From JAWKWH01 sp040830725 (GTDB taxonomy: Bacteria > Pseudomonadota > Alphaproteobacteria > Rhizobiales > Rhizobiaceae): a stretch of DNA of 64,000 nt. Positions within the stretch are counted from its first letter, which is position 1; each line of letters begins with the position of its first letter. A program made the translations under genes and the position numbers. The stretch is from positions 60,804 to 124,803 of the forward strand of contig JBFOMG010000005.1 of the NCBI GenBank assembly GCA_040830725.1. Reading direction: 5' to 3'. Under the pieces are notes generated by a model that worked only from the letters and a program-made list of their open reading frames with translations, ran no database searches and was not told the origin of the DNA. This document shows, piece by piece, positions 61,749 through 64,000 of the stretch.

Positions 61749-62564
61749 TCAGGGATTTGCATTGGGAAAAAACAACTGCTCGCCATTGACCTTGTATGCG
61801 GCAATCGCCGACTGCCCCTGAGGTGAAAGCATCCAGTCGACAAACCGTTGGCCTGAATTGGCTTTGACATTCGGGCAGTTTTGCTTCGAAACCGGCATAA
61901 TCCCGTATTGGTTGAAAAGCCTGTCATCGCCTTCGACCACAATTTTCAGGTTTTTCTTGTTCCCGAAGGTTAGCCAGGTTGCCCGGTCGGTCATCGTGTA
62001 GGCGCCCATTCCGGCAGCGATATTCAAGGTCGCACCCATCCCGGAACCTGTCTCCCTGTACCAATCACCGCTCGCAGGTTCCGGATCAAGAGCAGCTGAT
62101 GACCATAACTGCATCTCTTTCTTGTGCGTACCTGAATCATCACCACGCGACACAAAAGGTCCACGTGCAGCAAACAATTTGCCAAGCGCCTCGATGATGT
62201 CTGAAGAACCGGCGACCCCTGCGGGGTCATCATCCGGTCCGACGATGACGAAATCATTGTACATGAGGTCATGGCGCGGCCCGCCAAAACCACCTGCAAC
62301 AAACTTCTCCTCTGCGGCCTTCGCATGCACCAGCAAAACATCGCCATCGCAGTTCTGTGCATTCTTGATTGCCTGACCCGTGCCGACCGCAACCACCCTG
62401 ATCTCTACCCCGGTCTCCTCAAGCACCTTGGGTGCAAGGTACTCGTAAAGACCCGAATTCTGCGTCGAGGTGGTTGATTGCACAATGATGAATTCACTCT
62501 CAGCAGAAGTTGCAACACCCGCCGTCAGTATTAGAAAAATCGTAATTTTAAGCAATATTTTCAT
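61749..62564 (-). CDS. tupA: Tungstate/molybdate ABC transporter substrate-binding protein, TupA-like
   Basis: This 271-residue periplasmic protein has a signal peptide (MKILLKITIFLILTAGVATS). The anion-binding start FIIVQSTTSTQNSGLYEYLA is typical of TupA proteins (TTTS/STTS motif). Further family regions are AVGTGQAIKNAQNCDGDVLL and FVSRGDDSGTHKKEMQLWSS with GSGMGATLNIAAGMGAYTM. TupA binds tungstate with very high affinity. A molybdate preference cannot be excluded from sequence. Confidence 0.92.
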   Translation of the reverse strand: MKILLKITIFLILTAGVATSAESEFIIVQSTTSTQNSGLYEYLAPKVLEETGVEIRVVAVGTGQAIKNAQNCDGDVLLVHAKAAEEKFVAGGFGGPRHDLMYNDFVIVGPDDDPAGVAGSSDIIEALGKLFAARGPFVSRGDDSGTHKKEMQLWSSAALDPEPASGDWYRETGSGMGATLNIAAGMGAYTMTDRATWLTFGNKKNLKIVVEGDDRLFNQYGIMPVSKQNCPNVKANSGQRFVDWMLSPQGQSAIAAYKVNGEQLFFPNANP

Positions 62565-62594
62565 GGTCTTACCAGCATCTTCGGAATCGATCGT

Positions 62595-63344
62595 TCAAGT
62601 CACTATTTCGCCTCTGACGAATGCAGCAGCGGCTTCGCTTTGCTGTTTTTCGAAAAATGCGGCTGCATTGCCGCGTTCGACGATCTGGCCCCTGTTCATG
62701 AAAATGATTTCATCGGCAAGGCGTCGCGCTTGCGCCAGATCATGCGTGACAAGGACAACAGCCACACGCCTTTCACGGGCCGCTATGATCATCTTTTCAA
62801 TGGCCAGTGTAGAGGCCGGATCGAGGTTGGCGACCGGCTCGTCAAGAAGCACGATCTCGGGCTCTATTGCGAGTGCCCGCGCCAGCGCCAGACGCTGTTT
62901 CTCGCCGCCGGACAGCAGCCGGGCGGGGGTCTCGGCGATCCCGGACAATCCGGCATTGTCCAGTGCATCACTGGCGGCCTTCCGCGCTGTGGCATTGTCA
63001 AAGCCGGCCGCTTTCAACGCATAGGTAACGTTGGCCAATGCCGATCTGCGAAGCAGCACCGGCGCCTGCAGGACCAAAGACAGACGCCGGTATCCGGACC
63101 GCGAAGGTCCGCGCCCGCTCCAGGTGACCGAACCCCGATCCGCAGAGATGACGCCGGCCAGCAATTTGAGCAACAATGATTTGCCGGCACCATTGGGTCC
63201 GACAACAGCAATCAACCCTTGATTGTCGAGCGAAATATCCGGAACGCTGAGCAATGTGCGTCCAGCGCGCCTGATGATCAGGCCTTGGCCCGCAATCGGC
63301 AGCACATGCTGATCTGTTTCGCGAGCATCTGCGGATGGCCTCAT
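62595..63344 (-). CDS. tupC: Tungstate/molybdate ABC transporter ATP-binding protein, TupC-like
   Basis: This ABC ATPase of about 249 residues has Walker A (VVGPNGAGKSLLLKLLAGVI), signature (LLSGGEKQRLALARAL) and Walker B (IVLLDEPVANLDP). ATG 63344 is used. A TTG at 63359 inside the end of the permease gene would add five codons. It lies between the permease and tupA genes in one operon. Confidence 0.9.
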   Translation of the reverse strand: MRPSADARETDQHVLPIAGQGLIIRRAGRTLLSVPDISLDNQGLIAVVGPNGAGKSLLLKLLAGVISADRGSVTWSGRGPSRSGYRRLSLVLQAPVLLRRSALANVTYALKAAGFDNATARKAASDALDNAGLSGIAETPARLLSGGEKQRLALARALAIEPEIVLLDEPVANLDPASTLAIEKMIIAARERRVAVVLVTHDLAQARRLADEIIFMNRGQIVERGNAAAFFEKQQSEAAAAFVRGEIVT

Positions 63345-63351
63345 CACCGGA

Positions 63352-64000
63352 CTATCCAAATCCCGTCCGGGCGGCTGTATTCCTCACGGAAAGCACCAGG
63401 GTATTGACGGTAACCGCCAGCAGCACGAGCACAATTCCAAGAGCCAGGGCGAGAGAAAGATTTCCCCGCGAAGTCTCCAGAGCGATGGTTGTGGTCATCA
63501 CACGTGTCACATGATTGATATTGCCGCCAACGATGATAACCGCGCCAACCTCCGCAATTGCCCGGCCAAAACCGGCCAGCAGCGCGGTCAAAAGCCCAAA
63601 TCGCGCTTCCCAAAGCAATGTCGCGATCATTTGCCTTTGCGACAAGCCAAACAGGGTGAACTGCTCGGCATATTCGCCGTACAGGTCCTCAATGGTTTGC
63701 CGCGTCAACGCAGCAATGATTGGCAGAACCAGCAGCGCCTGGGCGATGATCATTGCCGTTGGCGTGTAGAGCAATTGCAGGGGACCAAGCGCACCGGCAC
63801 CGGACAGCAACAGATAAACCACCAGACCAACGACGACAGGCGGCAATCCCATCAGCGCCGAAATCAGCACGACCAACACGCCCCGGCCCGGGAAACGCAG
63901 CACCGCGATCAGAGCGCCCAGCGGCAAACCCACCAACGCCGCCACCGTCACCGCCGCCAAACTGACATAAAGCGATAGTCCGACAATCTCGACCAGATCC
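63352..64000 (-). CDS. tupB: Tungstate/molybdate ABC transporter permease, TupB-like (partial)
   Basis: The frame is open to the right edge, so the N-terminus is missing. About 216 residues are visible with five hydrophobic segments, the EAA-type loop FTLFGLSQRQMIATLLWEAR, and RAIAEVGAVIIVGGNINHVT, which matches TupB and WtpB permeases. It is followed directly by the ATPase gene. Confidence 0.9.
   Translation of the reverse strand, partial: DLVEIVGLSLYVSLAAVTVAALVGLPLGALIAVLRFPGRGVLVVLISALMGLPPVVVGLVVYLLLSGAGALGPLQLLYTPTAMIIAQALLVLPIIAALTRQTIEDLYGEYAEQFTLFGLSQRQMIATLLWEARFGLLTALLAGFGRAIAEVGAVIIVGGNINHVTRVMTTTIALETSRGNLSLALALGIVLVLLAVTVNTLVLSVRNTAARTGFG

Overview
The window looks like chromosome from a heterotrophic alphaproteobacterium, most likely a member of the Hyphomicrobiales (Rhizobiales). 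The reasons are moderate GC, many ABC and TRAP uptake systems, the reductive pyrimidine pathway with RutR-type regulators, an MttB-family methyltransferase, purL followed by bolA, and several small proteins of a type I associate with this order. No rRNA, tRNA, CRISPR array, complete insertion sequence or prophage was seen. The assignment rests on reading proteins by eye, not on a search.

Region by region: 1-560 is a truncated LysR regulator. 952-15683 is a nearly complete reductive pyrimidine catabolism locus: NMT1-type ABC transporter, dihydropyrimidinase, beta-ureidopropionase, RutR-like regulator with two palindromic operators, omega-transaminase, a second RutR-like regulator, dihydropyrimidine dehydrogenase PreA/PreT and an aldehyde dehydrogenase. 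A small cytochrome c and a DUF1801 protein lie inside it. 15695-20733 carries a GntR regulator, a ThDP enzyme, an enolase-superfamily enzyme and a MarR-GNAT protein, with a fold-back repeat in the middle. 20730-31048 holds an MttB homologue, an oligopeptide-type ABC operon and a class-III transaminase. 31084-41557 is mixed: PPK2, an SDR plus ECF sigma factor, Mrp/ApbC, a SoxR regulator with a perfect soxbox over a VOC-gene promoter, a GC-rich structured block, a set of very small genes, a cold-shock protein, a HTH/periplasmic-binding-fold regulator and a YghU-type GST.

41705-57753 is the most interesting accessory region. A tightly overlapping nine-gene leftward operon runs TRAP transporter (P, Q, M), aconitase-family hydratase large and small subunits, a KRCGH-type C-C lyase of the isocitrate lyase/PEP mutase family, hydantoinase B, hydantoinase A and an isochorismatase-fold protein. 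By analogy with dimethylmaleate hydratase plus dimethylmalate lyase, the gene set suggests uptake and breakdown of a cyclic amide/imide or substituted maleate down to central metabolites. Flanking it are an aminotransferase, an Asp/Glu-racemase-fold protein lacking both usual cysteines, an opine-dehydrogenase/3-hydroxyacyl-CoA-dehydrogenase pair, a LysR regulator and an aspartate-dehydrogenase-like protein.

57925-64000 returns to housekeeping: a methyltransferase-like protein, BolA, PurL, a rhodanese and a TupABC-type tungstate/molybdate transporter cut by the right edge.
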